Source of the DNA: Panulirus ornatus
Taxonomy: Eukaryota; Arthropoda; Malacostraca; Decapoda; Palinuridae
NCBI RefSeq assembly: GCF_036320965.1
Contig: NC_092269.1
Coordinates: 26,288,581-26,352,580 of the forward strand
DNA: 64,000 nucleotides
Direction: 5' to 3'
The notes beneath the pieces are model-generated. The model was not told where the DNA came from, searched no databases, and was given only the letters and a program-made list of their open reading frames with translations. The first letter of the stretch is position 1; every line of letters begins with the position of its first letter. Position numbers and translations under genes: made by a program. Positions 1-15,566 of this stretch are shown here, in pieces.

Positions 1-1316
1 TCACCACTACTTGTTATCACCTCCCCATTTGCGCCCTTCACTGAAGTTCCCATTTGCTCCCTTGTCTTACGCACTTTATTTACCTCCTTCCAGAACATCT
101 TTTTATTCTCCCTAAAATTTAATGATACTCTCTCACCCCAACTCTCATTTGCCCTTTTTTTTCACCTCTTGCACCTTTCTCTTGACCTCCTGTCTCTTTC
201 TTTTATACATCTCCCACTCAATTGCATTTTTTCCCTGCAAAAATCGTCCAAATGCCTCTCTCTTCTCTTTCACTAATACTCTTACTTCTTCATCCCACCA
301 CTCACTACCCTTTCTAATCAACCCACCTCCAACTCTTCTCATGCCACAAGCATCTTTTGCGCAATCCATCACTGATTCCCTAAATACATTCCATTCCTCC
401 CCCACTCCCCTTGCTTCCATTGTTCTCACCCTTTTCCATTCTGTACTCAATCTCTCCTGGTACTTCCTCACACAGGTCTCCTTCTCAAGCTCACTTACTC
501 TCACCACCCTCTTCACCCCAACATTCACTCTTCTTTTCTGAAAACCCATACAAATCTTCACCTTAGCCTCCACAAGATAATGATCAGACATCCCTCCAGT
601 TGCACCTCTCAGCACATTAACATCCAAAAGTCTCTCTTTCGCACGCCTGTCCAATTAACACGTAATCCAATAACGCTCTCTGGCCATCTCTCCTACTTAC
701 ATAAGTATACTTATGTATATCTCGCTTTTTAAACCAGGTATTCCCAATCATCAGTCCTTTTTCAGCACATAAATCTACAAGCTCTTCACCATTTCCATTT
801 ACAACACTGAACACCCCATGTATACCAATCATTCCCTCAACTGCCACATTACTCACCTTTGCATTCAAATCACCCATCACTATAACCCGGTCTCGTGCAT
901 CAAAACCACTAACAGCTGCTCCCAAAACACTTGCCTCTCTTGATCTTTCTTCTCATGCCCAGGTGCATATGCACCAATAATCACCCACCTCTCTCCATCA
1001 ACTTTCAGTTTTACCCATATTAATCGAGAATTTACTTTCCTACACTCTATCACATACTCCCACAACTCCTGTTTCAGGAGTACTGCTACTCCTTCCCTTG
1101 CTCTTGTCCTCTCACTAACCCCTGACTTTACTCCCCAGACATTCCCAAACCACTCTTCCCCTTTACCCTTGAGCTTCGTTTCACTCAGAGCCAAAACATC
1201 CAGGTTCCTTTCCTCAAACATACTACCTATCTCTCCTTTTTTCACATCTTGGTTACATCCACACACATTTAGGTACCCCACTCTGAGCCTTCGAGGAGGA
1301 TGAGCACTCCCCGCGG
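1..1316 (-). pseudogene. RTE-type retrotransposon, endonuclease half, broken copy cut by the window edge
   Basis: Reading on the minus strand, this matches the intact RTE ORF at 53606-56602 from about residue 12 (HPPRRLRVG) through the AP-like endonuclease and into the linker before the reverse transcriptase; the rest lies outside the window. Endonuclease motifs GDLNAKV and SDHYLVEAK are readable. It is dead: a 10-bp deletion near 910 (the stretch between CCACTAACA and CAGCTGCTCCC), an extra C near 647 and extra T bases near 160 split the frame into three pieces. The 5' end stops at 1316, where the sequence changes to the tail of a short TA-flanked element. Family assignment is firm; absence of function is inferred from the frameshifts. 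Confidence 0.9.
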
Positions 1317-1932
<616 letters not shown>

Positions 1933-2058
1933 CTTTCTTTTAAACTATTCGCCATTTCCCGCGTTAGCGAGAAACAACCGATAGACCCAGTTGCTCACCA
2001 TTGTGAGACGAAGGGTATTCGAGTACTTAGTATTTCGAATAGTTGTTTTCTATTATAC

Positions 2059-2130
2059 AGTCCCTTAGCCTAGCGGTTAGCATGCCTGCCTCTTGCACAA
2101 GGGGTCCCAGGTTCGATCCTGGCTGTTGGA
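2059..2130 (+). other. tRNA-like sequence, unit 1
   Basis: The A-box-like TAGCCTAGCGG and B-box-like GGTTCGATCC are spaced as in a tRNA and the whole is 72 nt. It is not a good tRNA: the acceptor arms (AGTCCCT and CTGTTGG) do not pair, and the CCAGG/CCTGG stem leaves a 6-nt T loop, one base short. It is best read as a tRNA-derived pol III promoter remnant of a SINE caught in a tandem repeat. Isotype cannot be assigned. Confidence 0.6.
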
Positions 2131-2334
2131 GGTTTGTATGTTCTATGGAGGTGCGCGTTCATATACACTTTATTCGTATTCATATAACTCCGCGTTGTAC
2201 AGTTAGGTTCGGTAAAACGCTATCAGCTGGCTATATGTTCTGTTCGGAAACAACCGATAGACCCCGTTGCTCACCATTGTGAGACGAAGGGTATTCGAGT
2301 ACTTAGTATTTCGAATAGTTGTTTCCTATTGTAC

Positions 2335-2406
2335 AGTCCCTTAGCCTAGCGGTTAGCATGCTTGCCTCTTGCACAAGGGGTCCCAGGTTCGATCCTGGCT
2401 GTTGGA
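2335..2406 (+). other. tRNA-like sequence, unit 2
   Basis: Second copy, 276 bp downstream of the first, with the same A and B boxes and the same unpaired acceptor. It differs from unit 1 by a C-to-T change in GCATGCTTGCC. Confidence 0.6.
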
Positions 2407-2610
2407 GGTTTGTATGTTCTATGAAGGTGCGCGTTCATATTCACTTTATTCGTATTCATATAATTCCGCGTTGTACAGTTAGGTTCGGTAAAGCGCTATC
2501 AGCTGGCTATGTGTTCTGTTCGGAAACAACCGATAGACCCCGTTGCTCACCATTGTGAGACGAAGGGTATTCGAGTACTTAGTATTTCGAATAGTTGTTT
2601 CCTATTATAC

Positions 2611-2682
2611 AGTCCGTTAGCCTAGCGGTTAGCATGCCTGCCTCTTGCACAAGGGGTCCCAGGTTCGATCCTGGTTGTTGGA
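2611..2682 (+). other. tRNA-like sequence, unit 3
   Basis: Third copy at the same spacing; AGTCCGT replaces AGTCCCT at its 5' end. The A and B boxes are unchanged, as if the internal promoter were the conserved part or the array is simply young. Confidence 0.6.
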
Positions 2683-2727
2683 GGTTTGTATGCTCTATGA
2701 AGGTGCGCGTTCATATACACTTTATTC

Positions 2728-2728
<1 letters not shown>

Positions 2729-2805
<77 letters not shown>
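2729..2805. repeat. (TA)n microsatellite
   Basis: About 77 bp of TA that truncates the third 276-bp unit. Confidence 0.98.
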
Positions 2806-3109
<304 letters not shown>

Positions 3110-4958
3110 CATGAGATGGAGTGAGTATTTTGAAGGTTTGTTGAATGTGTTTGATGATAGAGTGGCAGATATAAGGTGTTTTGGTCGAGGTGGTGTGCAA
3201 AGTGAGAGGGTTAGGGAAAATGATTTGATAAACAGAGAAGAGGTAGTGAAAGCTTTGCGGAAGATGAAAGCCGGCAAGGCAGCAGGCCTGGATGGTATTG
3301 CAGTGGAATTTATCAAAAAAGGGGGTGACTGTATTGTTGACTGGTTGGTAAGATTATTTAATGTATGTATGACCCATGGTGAGGTGCCTGAGGATTGGCG
3401 GAATGCGTGCATAGTGCCATTGTACAAAGGCAAAGGGGATAAGAGTGAGTGCTCAAATTACAGAGGTATAAGTTTGTTGAGTATTCCTGGTAAATTATAT
3501 GGGAGGGTATTGATTGAGAGGGTGAAGGCATGTACAGAGCATCAGATTGGGGAAGAGCAGTGTGGTTTCAGAAGTGGTAGAGGATGTGTGGATCAGGTGT
3601 TTGCTTTGAAGAATGTATGTGAGAAATACTTAGAAAAGCAAATGGATTTGTATGTAGCATTTATGGATCTGGAGAAGGCATATGATAGAGTTGATAGAGA
3701 TGCTCTGTGGAAGGTATTAAGAATATATGGTGTGGGAGGAAAGTTGTTAGAAGCAGTGAAAAGTTTTTATCGAGGATGTAAGGCATGTGTACGTGTAGGA
3801 AGAGAGGAAAGTGATTGGTTCTCAGTGAATGTAGGTTTGCGGCAGGGGTGTGTGATGTCTCCATGGTTGTTTAATTTGTTTATGGATGGGGTTGTTAGGT
3901 AGGTAAATGCAAGAGTTTTGGAAAGAGGGGCAAGTATGAAGTCTGTTGGGGATGAGAGAGCTTGGGAAGTGAGTCAGTTGTTGTTCGCTGATGATACAGC
4001 GCTGGTGGCTGATTCATGTGAGAAACTGCAGAAGCTGGTGACTGAGTTTGGTAAAGTGTGTGGAAGAAGAAAGTTAAGAGTAAATGTGAATAAGAGCAAG
4101 GTTATTAGATACAGTAGGGTTGAGGGTCAAGTCAATTGGGAGGTGAGTTTGAATGGAGAAAAACTGTAGGAAGTGAAGTGTTTTAGATATCTGGGAGTGG
4201 ATCTGGCAGCGGATGGAACCATGGAAGCGGAAGTGGATCATAGAGTGGGGGAGGGGGCGAAAATTCTGGGGGCCTTGAAGAATGTGTGGAAGTCGAGAAC
4301 ATTATCTCGGAAAGCAAAAATGGGTATGTTTGAAGGAATAGTGGTTCCAACAATGTTGTATGGTTGCGAGGCGTGGGCTATGGATAGAGTTGTGCGCAGG
4401 AGGATGGATGTGCTGGAAATGAGATGTTTGAGGACAATGTGTGGTGTGAGGTGGTTTGATCGAGTGAGTAACGTAAGGGTAAGAGAGATGTGTGGAAATA
4501 AAAAGAGCGTGGTTGAGAGAGCAGAAGAGGGTGTTTTGAAGTGGTTTGGGCACATGGAGAGAATGAGTGAGGAAAGATTGACCAAGAGGATATATGTGTC
4601 GGAGGTGGAGGGAACGAGGAGAAGAGGGAGACCAAATTGGAGGTGGAAAGATGGAGTGAAAAAGATTTTGTGTGATCGGGGCCTGAACATGCAGGAGGGT
4701 GAAAGGAGGGCAAGGAATAGAGTGAATTGGAGCGATGTGGTATACCGGGGTTGACGTGCTGTCAGTGGATTGAATCAAGGCATGTGAAGCGTCTGGGGTA
4801 AACCATGGAAAGCTGTGTAGGTATGTATATTTGCGTGTGTGGACGTATGTATATACATGTGTATGGGGGGGGGGGGGGTTGGGCCATTTCTTTCGTCTGT
4901 TTCCTTGCGCTACCTCGCAAACGCGGGAGACAGCGACAAAGTATAATAAATAAAAATA

Positions 4959-4962
<4 letters not shown>
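3110..4962 (+). pseudogene. RTE-type reverse transcriptase copy, 3'-end class B, two nonsense codons
   Basis: The copy starts abruptly at GAGATGGAGTGAG (residue about 453 of the intact protein) against (TA)n. Palm motifs are present: AFMDLEKAYDRV, GLRQGCVMSPWLF and LLFADDTAL (the FADD catalytic box). Two premature stops interrupt it: TAG at 3900-3902 (GAG in other copies) and TAG at 4167-4169 (also GAG in other copies). The frame is otherwise kept to the TGA after VVYRG at about 4752. A class B 3' end follows to about 4962, including a 14-G run at 4866 and the tail GACAAAGTATAATAAATAAA. Few changes from the intact copy suggest a recent insertion. Confidence 0.92.

Positions 4963-5021
<59 letters not shown>
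4963..5021. repeat. (TA)n microsatellite
   Basis: About 59 bp of TA between the tail of one RTE copy and the start of the next in the same orientation. Confidence 0.98.
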
Positions 5022-5025
<4 letters not shown>

Positions 5026-8000
5026 TAAATGTGTGTGGATGTAACCAGGATGAGAAAAAGGGAGAGATAGGTAGTAGTTTGAGGAAAGGAACCTGGATGT
5101 TCTGGCTCTGGGTGAAACAAAGCTAAAGGGTAAAGCGGAAGAGTGGTTTGGGAATGTCTTGGGAGTAAAGTCAGGGGTTGGTGAGGGGACAAGAGCAAGG
5201 GAAGGAGTCGCACTACTACTGAAACAGGAGTGGTGGGAGTATGTGATAGAGTGTAAGAAAGTAAACTCTAAATTGATATGGGAAAAACTGATAGTGGATG
5301 GAGAGAGATGGGTGATTGTTGGTGCCTATGCCCCTGGGCATGAGAAGAGAGGCAAGTGTTTTGGGAGCAACTGAGTAAGTGCGTTAGTAGTTTTGATGCA
5401 CGAGACAGGGTTTTAGTGATGGGTGATTTGAATGCAAAGGTGAATAATATGGCAGTTGAGGGAATAATTTATGTACATGGGGTGTTCAGTGTCGTAAATG
5501 GTAATGGTGAAGAGCTTGTAGATTTATGTGCTGAAAAAGGACTGGTGATTGGGAATACCTGGTTTAAAAAGAGAGATATAAGAATACGAATGTAAGTAGG
5601 AGAGATGGCAAGAGAGCGTTATTGGATTACGTGTTAATTGATTGGCGCGCGAAAGAGAGACTTCTGGATGTTAATGTGCTGAGAGGTGCAACTGGAGGGA
5701 TGTCTGATCATTATCTTGTGGAGGCGAAGGTGAAGATTTGTAGAGGTTTTCAGAAAAGAAGAGACAATGTTGGGGTGAAGAGAGTAGCAAGAGTGAGTGA
5801 GCTTGGGAAGGAGACTTGTGTGAGGAAGTACCAGGAGAGACTGAGTGCAGAATGGAAAAAGGTGAGAACAAAGGAGGTTAGGGGAGTGGGGGAGGAATGG
5901 AATGTATTTAGGGAAGCAGTGATGTTTTGCGGAAAAGATGCTTGTGGCATGAGAAGCATGGGAGGTAGGCAGATTAGAATGGGTAGTGAGTGGTGGGATG
6001 GAGAAGTAAGATTATTAGTGAAAGAGAAGAGAGAGGCTTTTGGACGACTTTTGCAGGGAAATAGTGCAAAGGAGTGGAAGATGTATAAAAGAAAGAGGCA
6101 GGTGGTCAAGAGAAAGGTGCAAGAGGTGAAAAAGGTGAGAGTTCAGGTGAGAGAGTATCATTAAATTTTAGGAAGAATAAGATGTTTTGGAAAGAGGTAA
6201 ATAAAGTGCGTAAGACAAGAAAAAAATGGGAACATCAGTGAAGGGGGCAAACAATAACAAGTAGATAACAAGTAGATAACAAGTAGTGGTGATGTGAGAA
6301 GGAGATGGAGTGGGTATTTTGAAGGTTTGTTGAATGTGTTTGATGATAGAGTGGCAAATATAGGGTGTTTTGGTCGAGGTGGTGTGCAAAATGAGAGGGT
6401 TAGGGAGAATGATTTGGTAAATAGAGAGGAAGTAGAAAAAGCTTTGCGGAAGATGAAAGCCGGCAAGGCACTGGGTTTGAATGGTGTTGCAGGGGAATTT
6501 ATTAAAAGAGGGGGTGACTGTGTTGTTGACTGGTTGATAAGGATATTCAATGTATGTATGACTCATGGTGAGGTGCCTGAGTTTGTTGAGCATTCCTGGG
6601 AAATTGTATGGGAAGGTTCTGATTGAGAGGGTGAAGGCATGTACAGAACATCAGACTGGGGAAGGGCGGTGTGGTTTCAGAAGTGGTAGAGGATGTGTGC
6701 ATCAGGTGTTTGCTTTGAAGAATATATGTCAGAAATACTTAGAAAAGCAAGTGAATTTATATGTAGCATTTATGGATCTCGAGAAGGTATATGATGGAGT
6801 TGATAGAGATGCTCTGTGGAAGGTATTAAGAATATATGGTGTGGGAGGCAAGTTGTTAGGAGCAGTGAAAAGTTTTTATCGACGATGTAAGGCATGTGTA
6901 CGTGTAGGAAGAGAGGAAAGTGATTGGTTCTCAGTGAATGTCGCGTTGCGGCAGGGGTTCGTGACGTCTCCATTGCTGTTTAATTTGTTTATGGATGAGG
7001 TTGTTAGGGAGGTGAATGCAAAAGTTTTGTAGATAGGGGCAAGCATGCAGTCTGTCGCGGATGAGAGAGCTTGGGAAGTGAGTCAATTGTTGTTCGCTAA
7101 TGATACAGCGCTGGTGGCTGATTCGGGTCAGAAACTGTAGAAGCTGGTGAGTGAATTTGGCAAAGTGTGTGAAAGAAGAAAGCTGAGAGTAAATGAGAAT
7201 GAGAGCAAGGATATTAGATACAGTAGGGTTGAGGGACAAGTCACTTGGGAGGTAAGTTTGAACGAAGAAAAACTTGAGGAAATGAAGTGTTTTAGATATC
7301 TTGGAATGGATTTGGCAGCGGAAGGAACCATGGAAGCGGAAGTGAATCATAGGGTGGGGGAGGGGGCGAAAGTTCTGGTAGCTTTGAAAAATATGTGGAA
7401 GGCGAGAACATTATCTCGGAAGGCAAAAATGGGTATGTTTGAAGGAATAGTGCTTCCGACAATGTTATATGGTTGCGAGGCGTGGGCTATAGATAGAGTT
7501 GTGCCGAGTAGGATGGATGAGTTGAAAATAAGATGTTTGAGGACAATATGTGGTGTAAGGTAGTTTGATCGAGTAAGTAATGAAAGGGTAAGAGAGATGT
7601 GTGGTAATGAATAGAGTATGGTTGAGAGAGCAGAAGAGGGTGTATTGAAATGGTTTGGTAACATGCAGAGAATGAGCGAGGAAAGATTGACAAAGAGGAT
7701 ATATATGTCAGAGTTGGAGGGAAGGAGTAGAAGTGGGAGACCAAATTGGAGGTGGAAAGATGAAGTGAAAAAGATTTTGAGCGATCGGGCCTGAAAATGC
7801 AGGAGGGTGAAAGGCGTGCAAGGAATAGAGTGACTTGGAACGATGTGGTATACCGTTGTCGACGTGCTGTCAATGGATTAAACGAGGGTATGTGAGGCGT
7901 CTGATGTAAACCATTGAAAGTTCTGTGAGGCCTGGATTTGAAAAGGGAGCTGTGGTTTCGGTGCATTACACATGACAACTAGAGACTAAGTGTGAATAAA

Positions 8001-8116
8001 TGTGGCCTTTGTTGTGTTTTCCTAGCGCTACCTCGCGCGTATGCGGGGAGAGCGGGTTGTCATTTCATGTGTGGCGGGGTGGCGATGGTGATGAATACAG
8101 GCAGCAAGTTTGAATT
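5022..8116 (+). pseudogene. Old, nearly full-length RTE copy, 3'-end class C
   Basis: It begins at CCTAAATGTGTGTGGATG (residue about 21) and runs through the endonuclease (GDLNAKV near 5423, SDHYLVEAK near 5705) and reverse transcriptase (GLRQG region degraded to ALRQGF near 6945; FADD degraded to FANDT near 7095) to the C-terminal YGCEAWA and RSGRPNWRW blocks. Many frameshifts and stops break it. About 80 bp are missing at 6581, joining GTGCCTGAG to TTTGTTGAG, and an 11-bp motif ATAACAAGTAG is tripled near 6255-6290. The 3' UTR (7866-8116) ends at TTTGAATTATGTACAT and lacks the second 3' module found in class A. It is more diverged than the other copies. Confidence 0.9.

Positions 8117-11275
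<3,159 letters not shown>

Positions 11276-11353
<78 letters not shown>
11276..11353. repeat. (TA)n microsatellite
   Basis: About 78 bp of TA between an RTE tail and a short TA-flanked element. Confidence 0.98.

Positions 11354-12018
<665 letters not shown>

Positions 12019-12109
<91 letters not shown>
12019..12109. repeat. (TA)n microsatellite
   Basis: About 91 bp of TA. Confidence 0.98.
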
Positions 12110-12110
<1 letters not shown>

Positions 12111-12243
12111 GTTGAGATGTATAGTTATGTATATGTGCGTGTGTGGACGTGTATGCATATACACGTGTATGTGGGTGGGTTGGGACATTGTTTCGTGTGT
12201 TTCCTTGCTATACCTCGCAAACGCGGGAGACAGCGACAAAGCA
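12110..12243 (+). mobile_element. RTE 3'-end fragment, tail-to-tail with the next RTE copy
   Basis: GTTGAGATGTATAG through GGGTTGGGACATT and CTCGCAAACGCGGGAGACAG to GACAAAGCAA is the last 130 bp of an RTE 3' UTR. Only about 20 A/T-rich bases separate it from the inverted 3' end of the full-length copy that follows, giving a near-palindrome with arms of about 70 bp or more. Confidence 0.85.
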
Positions 12244-12261
12244 ATATTTTATATTTATTTA

Positions 12262-15200
12262 TTATACTTTGTCGCTGTCTCCCGCGTTTGCGAGGTAGCG
12301 CAAGGAAACAGACGAAAGAAATGGCCCAACACCCCCCATGCACATGTATATACATACGTCCACACACGCAAATAGACATACCTACACAGCTTTCCATGGT
12401 TTACCCCAGACGCTTCACATGCCTTGATTCAATCCACTGACAGCACGTCAACCCCGGTATACCACATCGCTCCAATTCACTCTATTCCTTGCCCTCCTTT
12501 CACCCTCCTGCATGTTCAGGCCCCGATCACACAAAATCTTTTTCACTCCATCTTTCCACCTCCAATTTGGTCTCCCTCTTCTCCTCGTTCCCTCCACCTC
12601 CGACACATATATCCTCTTGGTCAATCTTTCCTCACTCATTCTCTCCATGTGCCCAAACCACTTCAAAACACCCTCTTCTGCTCTCTCAACCGCGCTCATT
12701 TTATTTCCACACATCTCTCTTACCCTTACGTTACTCACTCTATCAAACCACCTCACACCACACATTGTCCTCAAACATCTCATTTCCAGCACATCCATCC
12801 TCCTGCGCACAACTCTATCCATAGCCCACGCCTCGCAACCATACAACATTGTTGGAACCACTATTCCTTCAAACATACCCATTTTTGCTTTCCGAGGTAA
12901 TGTTCTCGACTTCCACACATTCTTCAAGGCTCCCAGAATTTTCGCCCCCTCCCCCACCCTATGATCCACTTCCGCTTCCATGGTTCCATCCGCTGCCAGA
13001 TCCACTCTCAGATATCTAAAATACTTCACTTCCACCAGTTTTTCTCCATTCAAACTCACCTCCCAATTGACTTGACCCTCAACCCTACTGTACCTAATAA
13101 CCTTGCTCTTATTCACATTTACTCTTAACTTTCTTCTTCCACACACTTTACCAAACTCAGTCACCAGCTTCTGTAGTTTCTCACATGAATCAGCCACCAG
13201 CGCTGTATCATCAGCGAACAACAACTGACTCACTTCCCAAGCTCTCTCATCCCCAACAGACTTCATACTTGCCCCTCTTTCCAAAACTCTTGCATTCACC
13301 TCCCTAACAACCCCATCCATAAACAAATTAAACAACCATGGAGACATCACACACCCCTGCCGCAAACCTACATTCACTGAGAACGAATCACTTTCCTCTC
13401 TTCCTACACGTACACATGCCTTACATCCTCGATAAAAACTTTTCACTGCTTCTAACAACTTGCCTCCCACACCATATATTCTTAATACCTTCCACAGAGC
13501 ATCTCTATCAACTCTATCATATGCCTTCTCCAGATCCATAAATGCTACATACAAATCCATTTGCTTTTCTAAGTATTTCTCACATACATTCTTGAAAGCA
13601 AACACCTGATCCACACATCCTCTACCACTTCTGAAACCACACTGCTCTTCCACAATCTGATGCTCTGTACATGCCTTCACCCTCTCAATCAATACCCTCC
13701 CATATAATTTACCAGGAATACTCAACAAACTTATACCTCTGTAATTTGAGCACTCACTCTTATCCCCTTTGCCTTTGTACAATGGCACTATGCACGCATT
13801 CCGCCAATCCTCAGGCACCTCACCATGAGTCATACATACATTAAATAACCTTACCAACCAGTCAACAATACAGTCACCCCCTTTTTTAATAAATTCCACT
13901 GCAATACCATCCAAACCTGCTGCCTTGCCGGCTTTCATCTTCCGCAAAGCTTTCACTACCTCTTCTCTGTTTACCAAATCATTTTCCTTAACCCTCTCAC
14001 TTTGCACACCACCTCGACGAAAACACCCTATAACTGCCACTCTATCATCAAACACATTCAACAAACCTTCAAAATACTCACTCCATCTCCTTCTCACATC
14101 ACCACTACTTGTTATCACCTCCCCATTTGCGCCCTTCACTGAAGTTCCCATTTGCTCCCTTGTCTTACGCACTTTATTTACCTCCTTCCAGAACATCTTT
14201 TTATTCTCCCTAAAATTTAATGATACTCTCTCACCCCAACTCTCATTTGCCCTTTTTTTCACCTCTTGCACCTTTCTCTTGACCTCCTGTCTCTTTCTTT
14301 TATACATCTCCCACTCAATTGCATTTTTTCCCTGCAAAAATCGTCCAAATGCCTCTCTCTTCTCTTTCACTAATACTCTTACTTCTTCATCCCACCACTC
14401 ACTACCCTTTCTAATCAACCCACCTCCCACTCTTCTCATGCCACAAGCATCTTTTGCGCAATCCATCACTGATTCCCTAAATACATCCCATTCCTCCCCC
14501 ACTCCCCTTACTTCCATTGTTCTCACCTTTTTCCATTCTGTACTCAGTCTCTCCTGGTACTTCCTCACACAGGTCTCCTTCCCAAGGTCACTTACTCTCA
14601 CCACCCTCTTCACCCCAACATTCACTCTTCTTTTCTGAAAACCCATACAAATCTTCACCTTAGCCTCCACAAGATAATGATCAGACATCCCTCCAGTTGC
14701 ACCTCTCAGCTCATTAACATCCAAAAGTCTCTCTTTCGCACGCCTGTCAATTAACACGTAATCCAATATCGCTCTCTGGCCATCTCTCCTACTTACATAA
14801 GTATACTTATGTATATCTCGCTTTTTAAACCAGGTATTCCCAATCATCAGTCCTTTTTCAGCACATAAATCTACAAGCTCTTCACCATTTCCATTTACAA
14901 CACTGAACACCCCATGTAAACCAATTATTCCCTCAACTGCCACATTACTCACCTTTGCATTCAAATCACCCATCACTGTAACCCGGTATCGTGCATCAAA
15001 ACCACTAACACACTCATTCAGCTGCTCCCAAAACATTTGCCTCTCATGATCTTTCTTCTCATGCCCAGGTGCATATGCACCAATAATCACCCACCTCTCT
15101 CCATCAACTTTCAGTTTTACCCATATTATTCGAGAATTTACTTTCTTACATTCTATCACATACTCCCACAACTCCTGTTTCAGGAGTATTGCTACTCCTT

Positions 15201-15566
15201 CCCTTGCTCTTGTCCTCTCACTAACCCCTGACTTTACTCCCCAGACATTCCCAAACCACTCTTCCCCTTTACCCTTGAGCTTCATTTCACTCAGAGCCAA
15301 AACATCCAGGTTCCTTTCCTCAAACATACTACCTATCTCTCCTTTTTTCACATCTTGGTTACATCCACACACATTTAGGCACCCCACTCTGAGCCTTCGA
15401 GGAGGATGAGCACTCCCCGCGTGACTCCTTCTTCTGTTTCCCATTTTAGAAAGTTAATACAAGGAGGGGAGGATTTCTGGCCCCCCGCTCCCGTCCCCTC
15501 TAGTCGCTTTCTACGACACGCGAGGAATACGTGGGAAGTATTCTTTCACCCCTATCCCCAGGGATA
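12262..15566 (-). mobile_element. Full-length RTE-type non-LTR retrotransposon, 3'-end class B
   Basis: The element consists of a 5' leader of about 120 bp (15445-15566), a single uninterrupted ORF (12448-15444) and a 3' UTR of about 185 bp ending in GACAAAGTATAATAAATAAA. One long ORF with an AP-like endonuclease followed by RT, a short UTR and an A/T-rich tail instead of poly(A) are typical of the RTE clade. It converges tail-to-tail with the plus copy at 8239-11275. Matching sequence continues 5' of the leader to 15810 and is shared with the other full-length copy. Confidence 0.92.
12448..15444 (-). CDS. RTE endonuclease/reverse transcriptase polyprotein, 998 aa, intact
   Basis: The ORF encodes the enzyme that nicks target DNA and copies the element RNA by target-primed reverse transcription. 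The start MGNRRRSHAG sits in a good AAAATGG context just after the leader. The AP-endonuclease spans about residues 18-260: Asn of GCLNVC, Glu53 (LSEMK), Asp160/Asn162 (GDLN), Asp228 (LDYVLI) and Ser-Asp-His at 254-256. The reverse transcriptase spans about residues 500-760: Asp637 (AFMDLEKAYD), GLRQGCVMSPWLF near 693 and FADD at 743-746. A C-terminal region has YGCEAWAMD, FGHMERM and RRGRPNWRWKDG, usual for RTE. No stop or frameshift is seen. It differs from the ORF at 53606-56602 at a few dozen residues at most. Confidence 0.93.
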   Translation of the reverse strand: MGNRRRSHAGSAHPPRRLRVGCLNVCGCNQDVKKGEIGSMFEERNLDVLALSEMKLKGKGEEWFGNVWGVKSGVSERTRAREGVAILLKQELWEYVIECKKVNSRIIWVKLKVDGERWVIIGAYAPGHEKKDHERQMFWEQLNECVSGFDARYRVTVMGDLNAKVSNVAVEGIIGLHGVFSVVNGNGEELVDLCAEKGLMIGNTWFKKRDIHKYTYVSRRDGQRAILDYVLIDRRAKERLLDVNELRGATGGMSDHYLVEAKVKICMGFQKRRVNVGVKRVVRVSDLGKETCVRKYQERLSTEWKKVRTMEVRGVGEEWDVFRESVMDCAKDACGMRRVGGGLIRKGSEWWDEEVRVLVKEKREAFGRFLQGKNAIEWEMYKRKRQEVKRKVQEVKKRANESWGERVSLNFRENKKMFWKEVNKVRKTREQMGTSVKGANGEVITSSGDVRRRWSEYFEGLLNVFDDRVAVIGCFRRGGVQSERVKENDLVNREEVVKALRKMKAGKAAGLDGIAVEFIKKGGDCIVDWLVRLFNVCMTHGEVPEDWRNACIVPLYKGKGDKSECSNYRGISLLSIPGKLYGRVLIERVKACTEHQIVEEQCGFRSGRGCVDQVFAFKNVCEKYLEKQMDLYVAFMDLEKAYDRVDRDALWKVLRIYGVGGKLLEAVKSFYRGCKACVRVGREESDSFSVNVGLRQGCVMSPWLFNLFMDGVVREVNARVLERGASMKSVGDERAWEVSQLLFADDTALVADSCEKLQKLVTEFGKVCGRRKLRVNVNKSKVIRYSRVEGQVNWEVSLNGEKLVEVKYFRYLRVDLAADGTMEAEVDHRVGEGAKILGALKNVWKSRTLPRKAKMGMFEGIVVPTMLYGCEAWAMDRVVRRRMDVLEMRCLRTMCGVRWFDRVSNVRVREMCGNKMSAVERAEEGVLKWFGHMERMSEERLTKRIYVSEVEGTRRRGRPNWRWKDGVKKILCDRGLNMQEGERRARNRVNWSDVVYRG

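Larger units (their letters stand above)
1968..2730 (+). repeat. 276-bp tandem repeat, about 2.8 units, each with a tRNA-like sequence
   Basis: The landmark GATAGACCC recurs at 1980, 2256 and 2532, an exact 276-bp period. Units differ at only a few positions. Each contains GTTGCTCACCATTGTGAGAC, a TTCGAATAGTTGTTT block and a tRNA-like stretch. The third unit is interrupted at 2730 by (TA)n, and the first is interrupted at its left edge by a short TA-flanked element. Confidence 0.9.

Noticed and set aside
2059..2130. Functional tRNA gene
   Set aside because: The acceptor stem does not pair and the T loop is one base short; the three copies are spaced as a tandem repeat.
13925..14638. Long open frames opposite the RTE ORFs (for example [14 protein letters not shown])
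   Set aside because: They are antisense shadows of the RTE protein, recurring at every copy in the same relative place.
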